Source: Candidatus Aminicenantota bacterium
GTDB taxonomy: Bacteria; Acidobacteriota; Aminicenantia; Aminicenantales; UBA8522
Direction of reading: 5' to 3'
Assembly (NCBI GenBank): GCA_017886205.1
Contig: JAFNEO010000045.1
Span: 62,001 to 126,000, forward strand
DNA length: 64,000 nucleotides
Shown here: positions 7,859-16,021 of the stretch, piece by piece
Position numbering within the stretch: the stretch's first letter is position 1
Layout: each line of letters starts with the position of its first letter
Notes under the pieces: model-generated
Told to the model about the DNA's origin: nothing
Database searches by the model: none
Seen by the model: the letters and a program-made list of their open reading frames with translations, nothing else
Made by a program: the position numbers and the translations under genes

Positions 7859-10800
7859 ATGGCGATGAAGTGCCCAAAATGTCAGTTTGAAAATCCCTCT
7901 GATAGCGCTTACTGCGCGAAGTGCGCGACGAAGCTCGGCACGGCATCACATCTCTCCGTCACCAGGACGCTCGAGACAACCCCCGAAGGACTGGGCAAGG
8001 GGGAGCTTTTCGCCGGGCGCTTTGAGCAGATAGAGGAGCTCGGCGCCGGCGGGATGGGGATCGTCTACCGGGCGTATGACAAGAAAGTCGGCGAGGAGAT
8101 CGCCCTCAAGATTCTCCATCCGGAGATAGCCCTCGACGAGACGACCGTCGACCGCTTCCGGAATGAGATCAAGCTGGCCCGAAGGATCACCCACAAGAAC
8201 GTCTGCCGGATGCACGAGCTCCACGAAGATGGCAAAACACTGTTCATCACCATGGAGTATGTTCCGGGGCAGGATTTGAAGGCGCTAATAAAGCAGAGCG
8301 GCGCTTTGCCCACAGGGCAGGCCATCTCCATTGCCAAGCAGGTTACCGAAGGGCTGGCCGAAGCGCACGACCTGGGCGTTATCCACCGCGACCTCAAGCC
8401 GCAAAATGTCATGGTGGATAAAGAGGGCAACGCCAAGATCATGGACTTCGGGATTGCGCGCTCCTTGCGCACGGCCGGGATGACTGCCGAAGGCATGATC
8501 ATCGGGACGCCCGAGTACATGGCGCCGGAGCAGGTGGAGGGCCTAGAGGCCGACCAGCGCACAGACATCTACGCCCTGGGCGCTATTCTCTTCGAGATGG
8601 TAACAGGGCGCGTACCATTCGAGGGCGACTCTCCCCTGTCGGTGGCCTATAAGCACAAAAACGAAATTCCCATCGCTCCGCGTAAATTGAACACCGAGGT
8701 TCCCGAGCCCCTCTCCGGTCTGATCCTGCGCTGCCTGGAGAAAGAAAAAGACGACCGGTATCAAAACGCCGACGAAGTCTTGGCCGATCTCGTCCGGATC
8801 GAAGACGGCCTCCCGATCTCCGAGCGCGTCGTCCTTAAAGCGCGTCCGACCATCCGGATTTCCCGCGAAAAGCCCATAGGCTTCAGGCGCTTCCTCGTCC
8901 CCGCCCTCGTTTTGCTCGTGCTTGTCATGGCCGGAGGAGTCGCCTGGAGGCTCCTTTTTCGGAAGGGCGCCGCTCCCGTCGCCAAGATCGAAAACTCGAT
9001 CGCCGTGATCAGCTTTAAAAACCAGACCGGCGATCCTGCCTATGACAATTTGGAGGAGGCCATCCCTAACCTGCTGATAACGAACCTGGAAAACACCGGT
9101 TTATTTTACGTCGCTACGTGGGAAAGGATGAAGGATATCCTCAAACAGATGGGCGTCAAGCCAACGCGGCTGATCGACAGCGACCTCGGGTTTGAAGTCT
9201 GCCGCCGGGAAGGAATCAAGGCTATTGCCATCGGCAGCTTTACCAAAGCGGGGGATGTCTTCGTCACGGATGTCAAAATCCTTGACGCCGAGACCAAACG
9301 GCTTTTAAAAAGCGCCAATATCAAGGGGACGGGAGTTAACAGCATTCTCGATACCCAGATCGATGCTCTCAGCAGAGAAATGTCTCTCGGCCTAGGCGTC
9401 GAGAAAGGCAAGGTCGAAGCGGCCCGATTGAATATCAAGGATATCACCACTCAATCTCTCCAGGCCTATGATTATTTTCTCAAGGGAAAAGAGGCCTATA
9501 CCCATGAGTACTGGGCGGATTTGAAAAAAAACATGGAAAAAGCTCTGGAAATTGATCCAACCTTCGCCATGGCCTACGTATATCTGGCCTGGGCTGACCA
9601 CTTTTTAGGAGATAGAAAAGCCAGAAATGAGACTCTTGAGAAAGCGATGGCTTTTTCTGATAGGACTTCTGATAAAGACAGGCTCTTTCTTGAAGGCACC
9701 TATGCCTTATTTATCAAGGGAGATCGTGAAAAATATCAAATGCTCCTGAAGGAGCTTATCCGGAAATATCCCAAAGAAAAATGGGCCTTTCATAACTTGG
9801 GGGATATTTACTATGCAGGAGGAGATTATGTGGGAGCCTGCGATCAGTATAAAAAATGGTTAGAGCTTGATCCCCAGGATACTTTTGCGATCAACCACCT
9901 CCTCATGGCTACAATTCCTATGCGTGATTTTAAGAAAGCTCGGGAATACATCAAAATGCACGACGCCATCGCTCCTCCCGATACCACTAGTCTACAGATG
10001 CAGGCGATAATGTATCGGAAGATGGGACAACTTGACAAAGCGATCGCTAAAAATAAGGAGGCTCTCGAGATCAAGCCCGATTTTGTATGGTCCGCCAACG
10101 ACCTCAGTAGACTCTATGCTCTGAAGGAAGAATACGGAGAATCCGTAAGATGGGCGAACGAATATGTGTCCAGAGTCTCCTCGACTGGGCAGAAATCCAT
10201 CGCCTATCTGACGAGAGGTTTTTATCTCTACTGGCTGGGGGATCTCAAAGAAGCGCTGAACGATTTCACTCAGGCGGAGAAGCTGGCTGAAGAGGTCGAA
10301 AATTGGCCTTGGAAATCAAATGCGGTGGAGTGGAAAGGGATTGCCTATGTTGCGCTCAGCGAGCTCGAGCTCAGCCGGAAGTGTTTCGACAACACCGTTA
10401 GGACCGCCGAGGAGCACTTTCCCAAGTATGTTCCCGCTAATAAAGCCCATGCTGCCTGGTGGATGGGTAATCTTGCCATAAAACAGGGCACAATCGACCA
10501 AGCGAAGGCCAGGCTCTCTGAACTCGAATCATTCCTGCCACAGGTCGACAAAGGCACTCAGAATAGTCTGAATTTTTGGCATGATCTGTTGCAAGGCGAG
10601 GCGTTCTTGGCACAGGGGTCTTTGGACGCGGCTCTTCCTATCAGCCAAAAAGCGTGTCAGCCGGGATCTCCATTTCAGGATGATTCAATGTATTACATGG
10701 ACCTGTTGGCCAGGGTTTACGCTAAAAGAGGAGAGGTCAGCAAGGCTATCTCGGAATACGAACGTCTGCTCAAGCAAGATGGTTCAGCCGATGTGACTAT

Positions 10801-11020
10801 CACGGAATACTTACGTCCGTTCAGGCAAGATGTTTCAACTCATGTGGCTTATCTTATCCATCCCCTCTACCATTATCGCCTGGGCCTTCTGTATGAGAGA
10901 GCGGGAGAGGTCGCGAAGGCCAAAGCCCAATACCTGAAATTCCTCGACCTTTGGAAAGACGCCGATCCCGGCCTCCCCGAAGTCGAGGACGCCCGGAGCC
11001 GCCTGGCCGCGCTGAGCTAA
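7859..11020 (+). CDS. Transmembrane Ser/Thr protein kinase with N-terminal zinc ribbon, TolB-like domain and TPR repeats (copy 1)
   Basis: 1053 residues. Order: zinc ribbon (C5, C8, C19, C22); Hanks-type kinase at about 55-315 with glycine loop LGAGGMG (61-67), IALK lysine 84, HRDLKPQN (catalytic D178) and DFG (196-198); basic linker; one transmembrane helix (about 345-367); a TolB/FlgO-like segment beginning [15 protein letters not shown]; then TPR-type helical repeats to the end. It probably phosphorylates partners at the membrane in response to something bound by the C-terminal part; ligand and targets are unknown. A close paralogue lies at 23277-26435 and degraded copies at 12028 and 21449. 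No Shine-Dalgarno is seen, but the start is supported by conservation with the paralogue. Confidence 0.9.
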   Translation: MAMKCPKCQFENPSDSAYCAKCATKLGTASHLSVTRTLETTPEGLGKGELFAGRFEQIEELGAGGMGIVYRAYDKKVGEEIALKILHPEIALDETTVDRFRNEIKLARRITHKNVCRMHELHEDGKTLFITMEYVPGQDLKALIKQSGALPTGQAISIAKQVTEGLAEAHDLGVIHRDLKPQNVMVDKEGNAKIMDFGIARSLRTAGMTAEGMIIGTPEYMAPEQVEGLEADQRTDIYALGAILFEMVTGRVPFEGDSPLSVAYKHKNEIPIAPRKLNTEVPEPLSGLILRCLEKEKDDRYQNADEVLADLVRIEDGLPISERVVLKARPTIRISREKPIGFRRFLVPALVLLVLVMAGGVAWRLLFRKGAAPVAKIENSIAVISFKNQTGDPAYDNLEEAIPNLLITNLENTGLFYVATWERMKDILKQMGVKPTRLIDSDLGFEVCRREGIKAIAIGSFTKAGDVFVTDVKILDAETKRLLKSANIKGTGVNSILDTQIDALSREMSLGLGVEKGKVEAARLNIKDITTQSLQAYDYFLKGKEAYTHEYWADLKKNMEKALEIDPTFAMAYVYLAWADHFLGDRKARNETLEKAMAFSDRTSDKDRLFLEGTYALFIKGDREKYQMLLKELIRKYPKEKWAFHNLGDIYYAGGDYVGACDQYKKWLELDPQDTFAINHLLMATIPMRDFKKAREYIKMHDAIAPPDTTSLQMQAIMYRKMGQLDKAIAKNKEALEIKPDFVWSANDLSRLYALKEEYGESVRWANEYVSRVSSTGQKSIAYLTRGFYLYWLGDLKEALNDFTQAEKLAEEVENWPWKSNAVEWKGIAYVALSELELSRKCFDNTVRTAEEHFPKYVPANKAHAAWWMGNLAIKQGTIDQAKARLSELESFLPQVDKGTQNSLNFWHDLLQGEAFLAQGSLDAALPISQKACQPGSPFQDDSMYYMDLLARVYAKRGEVSKAISEYERLLKQDGSADVTITEYLRPFRQDVSTHVAYLIHPLYHYRLGLLYERAGEVAKAKAQYLKFLDLWKDADPGLPEVEDARSRLAALS

Positions 11021-11248
11021 GCCTTCCCTGGGAGGCCTCTTCCTTTCCGCCATCCCCTATCCTGAAGAATTAATTCGAGGTGTCATATTTATGGCACGCC
11101 AAAGGGGGGTTATTAGAAAATCGTCTTCTTTGCCTACAACAATCAGCGACCTGAGAAAAAAGAGATCTACAGATTGCGTCCCGGATTAGGTTCTATCGGG
11201 ATTGACCGGCTCTTGGCCGTATGTTATAAGCAAAGAGACCAGATTTTT

Positions 11249-11464
11249 ATGCGATTGGATAAAAGAAATCTCGAGAATCTCGACGATCCGACGGCGGCCA
11301 TCTACAGGGAAAAAAGCCCTCGCGAGCGTCTCCAAATCGCTTTTGGGCTATGGTCGTTAGCGAAGTCCATACTGGTCAACAGCATGCGGTCTTTGCATCC
11401 TGATTGGGATGAAAAGAAAATCCAGGAAGAAGCCGCCAGGAGAATATCTCATGGAGCCGTCTGA
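11249..11464 (+). CDS. Small protein paired with a nucleotidyltransferase (SPxERL motif)
   Basis: 71 residues from the ATG at 11249; the open frame could begin at a TTG at 11174, but the later ATG matches the likely domain start. The sequence YREKSPRERLQIAFGLWSLA and the end DWDEKKIQEEAARRIS are helical. It overlaps the nucleotidyltransferase gene by 14 bases, suggesting translational coupling. A second protein with a related KSPAEKLDALQHLRE motif is encoded next to another nucleotidyltransferase at 26853-27044. Function is not recognised; a toxin-antitoxin role is possible but unproven. Confidence 0.6.
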   Translation: MRLDKRNLENLDDPTAAIYREKSPRERLQIAFGLWSLAKSILVNSMRSLHPDWDEKKIQEEAARRISHGAV

Positions 11465-12023
11465 TCTTCTCCGCCATATCGTCGAGTGTCTAGAAAAGCT
11501 GAATATCCGCTACTTCATCACGGGCGCAGTGGCTTCCATTGCCTATGGTGAACCCAGGCTGACCAACGATATTGATATTGTGGCCGATATCAGCGAGCGG
11601 GATGTCTCCCGGCTCAAGGGCTGTTTCCCCGACGACGAGTTTTACTTTGATGAAGAGTCCGCGGAGAAGGCCGTGCGGAGCCTTTTTCAATTCAACATCA
11701 TTCACCCCGCATCAGGATTGAAGATAGACGTCATGGTCGGCAAAAAAGACGATTTCGATACCAGCCGCTTCCAGAGAATCAGACGGCTCAAGGCTTTAGA
11801 GGATACCGTGGCCAACTTCGCCTCGCCTGAAGATGTCATCTTGAAGAAAATGGAATATTACGTTGCGGGAGGATCAGAAAAACATTTGCGCGATATATCC
11901 GGAATGATCAAAATCTCGGCAGAAATCATCGACCTCGCTTACATAGCACACTGGGCAGAAAGACTGGGTTTAGGAGATACTTGGAGAGCAGTCCATAAGC
12001 AGGCATCAAAGAAGCAGCCATAG
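11451..12023 (+). CDS. Nucleotidyltransferase-fold protein, possible toxin-antitoxin partner
   Basis: About 190 residues from the ATG at 11451 (MEPSDLLRHIVECLEKLNIR). The core ITGAVASIAYGEPRLTNDID and the later GLKIDVMVG carry the acidic DID...D pattern of minimal nucleotidyltransferases, with an early Gly/Ala-Ser turn. The C-terminal half is helical and includes SPEDVILKKMEYY. The start overlaps the preceding small gene. An in-frame ATG 14 codons earlier exists, but would extend the overlap without a homologous segment. Homologous pairs tend to act as two-gene modules; whether this one adds nucleotides to protein or RNA is unknown. Confidence 0.75.
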   Translation: MEPSDLLRHIVECLEKLNIRYFITGAVASIAYGEPRLTNDIDIVADISERDVSRLKGCFPDDEFYFDEESAEKAVRSLFQFNIIHPASGLKIDVMVGKKDDFDTSRFQRIRRLKALEDTVANFASPEDVILKKMEYYVAGGSEKHLRDISGMIKISAEIIDLAYIAHWAERLGLGDTWRAVHKQASKKQP

Positions 12024-12027
12024 AAAG

Positions 12028-12384
12028 ATGACGGTCAGGTGCTCCAGATGCGAGTTCGAGAATCCGGACGGGGCAGTTTATTGCGCGAAGTGCGCAACGA
12101 AGCTCGGGACCGGGCCGCACCTCTCCGTCACCAGAACACTCGATACAACTCCCGAGGGCCTGGGCGTAGCCAAACCATGGATCGCCGCCTCTCAAAAGTT
12201 AATCACGGAAATGACGACCAATTCCACGGAGGCCTACGACTACTGTCTGAGAGGCAACGAAGAGGGCGAAAAGCTCTATCTTGAAAGCGCGATCCGGTTT
12301 TATGAAAAGGCCGTCGAGTTGTTTGATAGATACGCCGGGACTTCTCCGGGCGACGCCAAAGCCGGCCTGGCCGCGCTGAAGTAG
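12028..12384 (+). pseudogene. Internally deleted kinase/TPR gene remnant (kinase domain lost)
   Basis: 118 residues remain open. The first 47 match the zinc-ribbon start of the kinase at 7859 ([18 protein letters not shown] and TTPEGLG). The sequence then jumps to a segment matching the region just after the TolB-like domain (TTNSTEAYDYCLRG against [14 protein letters not shown]) and ends DAKAGLAALK, like the C-terminus of the family. Kinase domain, membrane helix and most TPRs are missing. The junction lies at a GGCCTGGGCG-like stretch with counterparts at both sites in the intact paralogue. It may still be translated, but its original function cannot remain. Confidence 0.75.
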
Positions 12385-12418
12385 CCGACGGACCTCTGGG
12401 GCGGAGTCAGCGCGTTTT

Positions 12419-12628
12419 CACCCTCTCCCCGACCCTTTCCCATCAGAGACTGTGTCGCAATGTCATTGCGATAGAGCGAAGCGACTGAAGCAATCTCCTA
12501 ATGCGCTGAAAAGAAAGGAGATTGCCGCGCTCCCTGCGGTCGCTCGCAATGACCAATGGCGATTGCGACACGGCCTCTCAATAGGGAGAGGGGGATATGG
12601 ACAATTCGGAAATTGATATGCTGTCCCC
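12419..12628. repeat. Composite palindromic repeat, copy 2, interrupted by an insertion
   Basis: Module A is split after CCCATCA (12445) and resumes at TCAATAGGGAGAGG (12578 onward); module B follows and ends CTGTCCCC. Comparison with the uninterrupted copy at 27145-27219 shows that 12446-12577 plus one TCA triplet is extra. The region 12385-12881 holds only this repeat, its insertion and a promoter. Confidence 0.8.
12446..12577. mobile_element. MITE-like palindromic element inserted in a REP-type repeat
   Basis: 132 bases with imperfect terminal inverted repeats (GAGACTGTGTCGCAAT at 12446-12461; its complement at 12562-12577 reads GAGGCCGTGTCGCAAT, 14 of 16 identical) and a flanking direct repeat TCA (12443-12445 and 12578-12580). 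The interior is also self-complementary (GCAATCTCC / GGAGATTGC; ATTGCGA / TCGCAAT). It encodes nothing. Related half or full copies occur at 34580, 52261 and 54137. Confidence 0.7.
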
Positions 12629-12721
12629 ATTTCTTGTTTGCATTTGTTCCCCGCCTCACGTACTCCCTATAGGCAAACCCCAATTGTGCATAGTATGTGT
12701 GGGTCCCTGGACAATTATCGC

Positions 12722-12751
12722 TTGACAAATATTATTGTCTGCAAATACAAT
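12722..12751 (+). promoter_or_regulatory. Predicted promoter of the TonB-dependent receptor gene, with a dyad
   Basis: TTGACA (12722-12727), 18 bases, TACAAT (12746-12751). The inverted repeat GACAA...TTGTC overlaps the -35 box, giving a possible operator. The leader is about 125 bases. Confidence 0.55.
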
Positions 12752-12881
12752 TAAGCCCCAAGGGAAACCCGATTCAACATAGCGAGAGCAGAAGTGCAGA
12801 TGGGGAAGATGTGGGGCGTGAATATCTATCAAAAAATCCTTTGCTTAGAGCCGGCTGAATCCTGACCAAAGGAGGGAAGGC

Positions 12882-15881
12882 ATGAGCGTAAGCAAAAAGG
12901 TCTTCATCGTTTTGGTTGGTCTTCTCCTAGCGGCAGCGCATCTTCCCGCCCAGGCGCCCACGGGGAAAATATTCGGCACCGTCACTGATGAGCAAGGCAC
13001 TCCGCTTCCTGGAGTCACCATCGAAGCCACCAGCCCAAAGCTCGTCGGCAAGGGCGCGGCCATCTCGGATGAGAACGGTGTTTATCGCATTTTCGCCCTG
13101 ACGCCGGGCCTCTACAAAGTCACCTTCGTTCTCCAGGGTTTTAAGACGGTGGTGCGGGAAGGGATCATCGTCGAGGTCGAGCAGAGCGTCAAATTGAATG
13201 TGGTCATGCCGCTCGGCGCGATCGAAGAGGAGGTGACGGTCATCGGTCAGTCGCCGCTCATCGACGTCAAGAGCACGGTCAAGGGCATGACCATGACCAG
13301 GGAAGTGTTCGATGTCCTGCCCCGAGGACGCGACTTCGACACCCTGGTCGCCGCCGTTCCCGGCGTTCAGAATGAGCCCATGCTCTCCGGCATCTCGGTC
13401 GACGGCGCCTCGGGATCTGAAAATATGTTTTACGTCGACGGCACGGACATCACCAACATTTATTTTGGGGTCCGTGGCCAGGGGGTGGCCTTCGAGTTCG
13501 TCGATGAGGTCCAGGTCAAGGCCAGCGGCTATGACGCCGAATACGGCGGCTCGCTCGGGGGCGTCATCCACGTCATCACGCGCCAGGGAGGAAATGCGTT
13601 CCACGGCGATGTCGTCGCCTATTACAGCGGTTCCGGGCTGAATGGAAAAGAAAGAGACACCCTCCGCTGGGCCCTCTATAATCCCCTCGTTTCCGAGTAC
13701 GTCAACTACCAGGACCTCTACGGAAAGGACAAGGTCGACCGCCTCGAGGCCGGGTTCAACCTTGGTGGATACGTCATTAAAGACCGGCTGTGGTTCTATG
13801 GCTCGTTCCTCCCCGTGTATTTGACCTCCAAGAGACACGTCAAGTTCGAACCCTCGCTTATCGAAGGTGACTACACGCGGCGAGACTACTTCTGGAACTT
13901 CCAGGCGAAACTGACCTCCCAGCCCTTCAAATTCGTTCGGCTGGGGGCGAGCTTTGTCAGCAATCTTAATAATTATAAGGGGGACCTCCCCGACCGGGAC
14001 GGCACCGGAAACCCCACGGACCCCTGGAGTGATTACGGGTATCGTTATCCCTACTGGACCGCCGCGGCTCACGCCGACTTCACCTTCGGCAACAATCTCC
14101 TTTTCAGCGTTAGGGGCGGATCCTTCTACAACAACACGACCGACCAGCTTGTTCAGCCCCACGAGCCGTACTATGGTCACGGCGGGACCGGCAACTCTGT
14201 CTTCCCCGATATCCCTTCCCAATACATAAGGCCAAGAGGCTGGTCGAATATGCCCGCCTACGCGGCCACTGTCACGGAAAAAAAAGTGGCTCAGAAGTCC
14301 TATGTCGGCAGCGATCTGACGTATTATCTGAACTTCGCCGGAGAGCATGCCTGGAAATTCGGAGTTCAGTGGGTGCGTAATGCCGAAGATTGGAAAGCCG
14401 GCCCTAAGTACCCGGACTACCCTATCATCAGCTTAGCTTGGGGCCGGCCGTTCATCTACCTTGGTCAAAACTACGGCCAGGGAACCTACGGCTATTATGG
14501 TGTGTTTGGGAACGAGACCACGGGTCCTAGTAGGGGATATTTCTACAAGGTCCATGCCGACCGCTGGGCGATCTACCTCCAGGACAGTTGGACGATCAAG
14601 GGCCGGCTGACCTTGAATCTCGGCCTCCGGACAGAGAGCGAATATATCCCTAGCTACAGCAACAATCCGGACTTGAAGGGGTTAAAGCCGATCGATTTCA
14701 AGTTCGGGGATAAACTGGCGCCCCGCCTGGGATTTGTCTATGACATCTTCGGAGACGCGAACTTCAAGATTTTCGGAAGCTACGGCCTTTATTTCGATGT
14801 CATGAAGCTCTATATAGCGGCCACGGCGTACGGAGGTTGGAGGAATGTGGCGGCTTATTACACGCTGGATACCTACGAATGGGACAAGATCGGGAAAAAC
14901 GGTTATTATCCGGGAACATTACTGAGGGTCGTCGATTATCTATCAGGTAACTGGACCGTCGACCCCAGCCTGAAGCCGATGAGCCAGCAGGAAATCTCGT
15001 TCGGAGTCGAGAAAAAGCTCAGGGAAAACCTTTCCGCGACGGTGCGTCTGGTCCAAAAGCACCTTCGTTATGCCATCGAGGACGTGGGAGTCATTAGCGG
15101 GGGGGATATCACCTATTACATCGCGAACCCGGGATATGGATATTCCCGGTCGACGGAGGACGGCGGGAAATTCGACGCCAAGTATCCGGCCTGCCCCGAG
15201 GCCAAGCGGGAATACTGGGGCCTCAATTTCAGCTTGGACAAGAGATTGTCCGGCCGCTGGCTGGGCGGGTTTTCTTACACCTGGAGCCGGCTCACGGGAA
15301 ACTATTCCGGCCTCGCCAGCTCCGATGAAGTCACGTGGGCAGGAGCAAGGAACAGCCCGAACGCGGAGATCAACTTCGATACGTGGTTCAACGCTTACGA
15401 CAAGAATCTCAACCCGATCGACGGACCGCTGGCCACGGACCGGCCGCACGTCTTCAAGCTCTACGGCGCTTATACGTTCCCCTTCCGCCTGACTGTCGGC
15501 GCCCTGGTCAACGCCATGAGCGGGACACCGGTCACTGAGTATTGGGATATCTACGACAATTATATGCCTTATAACCGGGGAAACCTGGGACGCACGCCGT
15601 TTCTTTGGTTTGCCAATCTTTATGCGGAATACAGCCTTAGACTCGGGAAGACTTCGCTCAGTTTCAATGTCAACGTCGACAACGTCTTTAATGTCGCGAC
15701 CACGGTCGGCTATTACCCTTATAGCACCCGGTACACCCTGGAGGTCACGGAGGACCAGATTCTCTCGAAGGACTGGGAGCTCGAGACCACGCCGGGGTAT
15801 GTCCCCGCTTCTGCTTTTATGAAGCCGGCCGGATTCTACCCGCCTATCTCGGCCCGGGTGGGCGTCAGGTTCAGCTTTTAA
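12882..15881 (+). CDS. TonB-dependent receptor with carboxypeptidase-regulatory-like N-terminal domain
   Basis: 999 residues: signal peptide (VFIVLVGLLLAAAHLPAQA), a CarboxypepD_reg-like beta-sandwich (GKIFGTVTDEQGTPLPGVTI to about residue 110), a plug domain with NMFYVDGTDITN and GYDAEYGGSLGGVIHVITR, and a long beta-barrel rich in aromatic residues ending ISARVGVRFSF. A Shine-Dalgarno GGAGG lies 7 bases before the ATG. The role is uptake or binding of a large ligand at the outer membrane, powered by TonB; the substrate cannot be read. No SusD-like partner is adjacent. The gene lies between a kinase remnant and another kinase gene. Confidence 0.88.
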   Translation: MSVSKKVFIVLVGLLLAAAHLPAQAPTGKIFGTVTDEQGTPLPGVTIEATSPKLVGKGAAISDENGVYRIFALTPGLYKVTFVLQGFKTVVREGIIVEVEQSVKLNVVMPLGAIEEEVTVIGQSPLIDVKSTVKGMTMTREVFDVLPRGRDFDTLVAAVPGVQNEPMLSGISVDGASGSENMFYVDGTDITNIYFGVRGQGVAFEFVDEVQVKASGYDAEYGGSLGGVIHVITRQGGNAFHGDVVAYYSGSGLNGKERDTLRWALYNPLVSEYVNYQDLYGKDKVDRLEAGFNLGGYVIKDRLWFYGSFLPVYLTSKRHVKFEPSLIEGDYTRRDYFWNFQAKLTSQPFKFVRLGASFVSNLNNYKGDLPDRDGTGNPTDPWSDYGYRYPYWTAAAHADFTFGNNLLFSVRGGSFYNNTTDQLVQPHEPYYGHGGTGNSVFPDIPSQYIRPRGWSNMPAYAATVTEKKVAQKSYVGSDLTYYLNFAGEHAWKFGVQWVRNAEDWKAGPKYPDYPIISLAWGRPFIYLGQNYGQGTYGYYGVFGNETTGPSRGYFYKVHADRWAIYLQDSWTIKGRLTLNLGLRTESEYIPSYSNNPDLKGLKPIDFKFGDKLAPRLGFVYDIFGDANFKIFGSYGLYFDVMKLYIAATAYGGWRNVAAYYTLDTYEWDKIGKNGYYPGTLLRVVDYLSGNWTVDPSLKPMSQQEISFGVEKKLRENLSATVRLVQKHLRYAIEDVGVISGGDITYYIANPGYGYSRSTEDGGKFDAKYPACPEAKREYWGLNFSLDKRLSGRWLGGFSYTWSRLTGNYSGLASSDEVTWAGARNSPNAEINFDTWFNAYDKNLNPIDGPLATDRPHVFKLYGAYTFPFRLTVGALVNAMSGTPVTEYWDIYDNYMPYNRGNLGRTPFLWFANLYAEYSLRLGKTSLSFNVNVDNVFNVATTVGYYPYSTRYTLEVTEDQILSKDWELETTPGYVPASAFMKPAGFYPPISARVGVRFSF

Positions 15882-15891
15882 AAAGTGGTCG

Positions 15892-15996
15892 GTCATCGCG
15901 AGCACCCATCGGGTGCGTGGCGATCCGATCATTTGGATCGTCCCGAGCGGAGCGAGGGATCTCATCATGAGATCACTTCGCTTCGCTCGTGATGAC
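15892..15996. repeat. Palindromic intergenic repeat
   Basis: Outer arms GTCATCGCGAGC and GCTCGTGATGAC, with inner inverted segments (GATCCGATC/GATC and GATCTCATCATGAGATC). It fills the space between the convergent TonB receptor and kinase genes and may serve as a bidirectional transcription barrier. It is only loosely similar to the TCATTGCGA family elsewhere in the window. Confidence 0.6.
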
Positions 15997-16021
15997 ACGG
16001 TTCTGCCGGCGGGCTCGTTAT

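Noticed and set aside
12927-14348. 473-codon frame antisense to the TonB receptor
   Set aside because: Shadow of a high-GC gene; composition is low complexity and without recognisable motifs.
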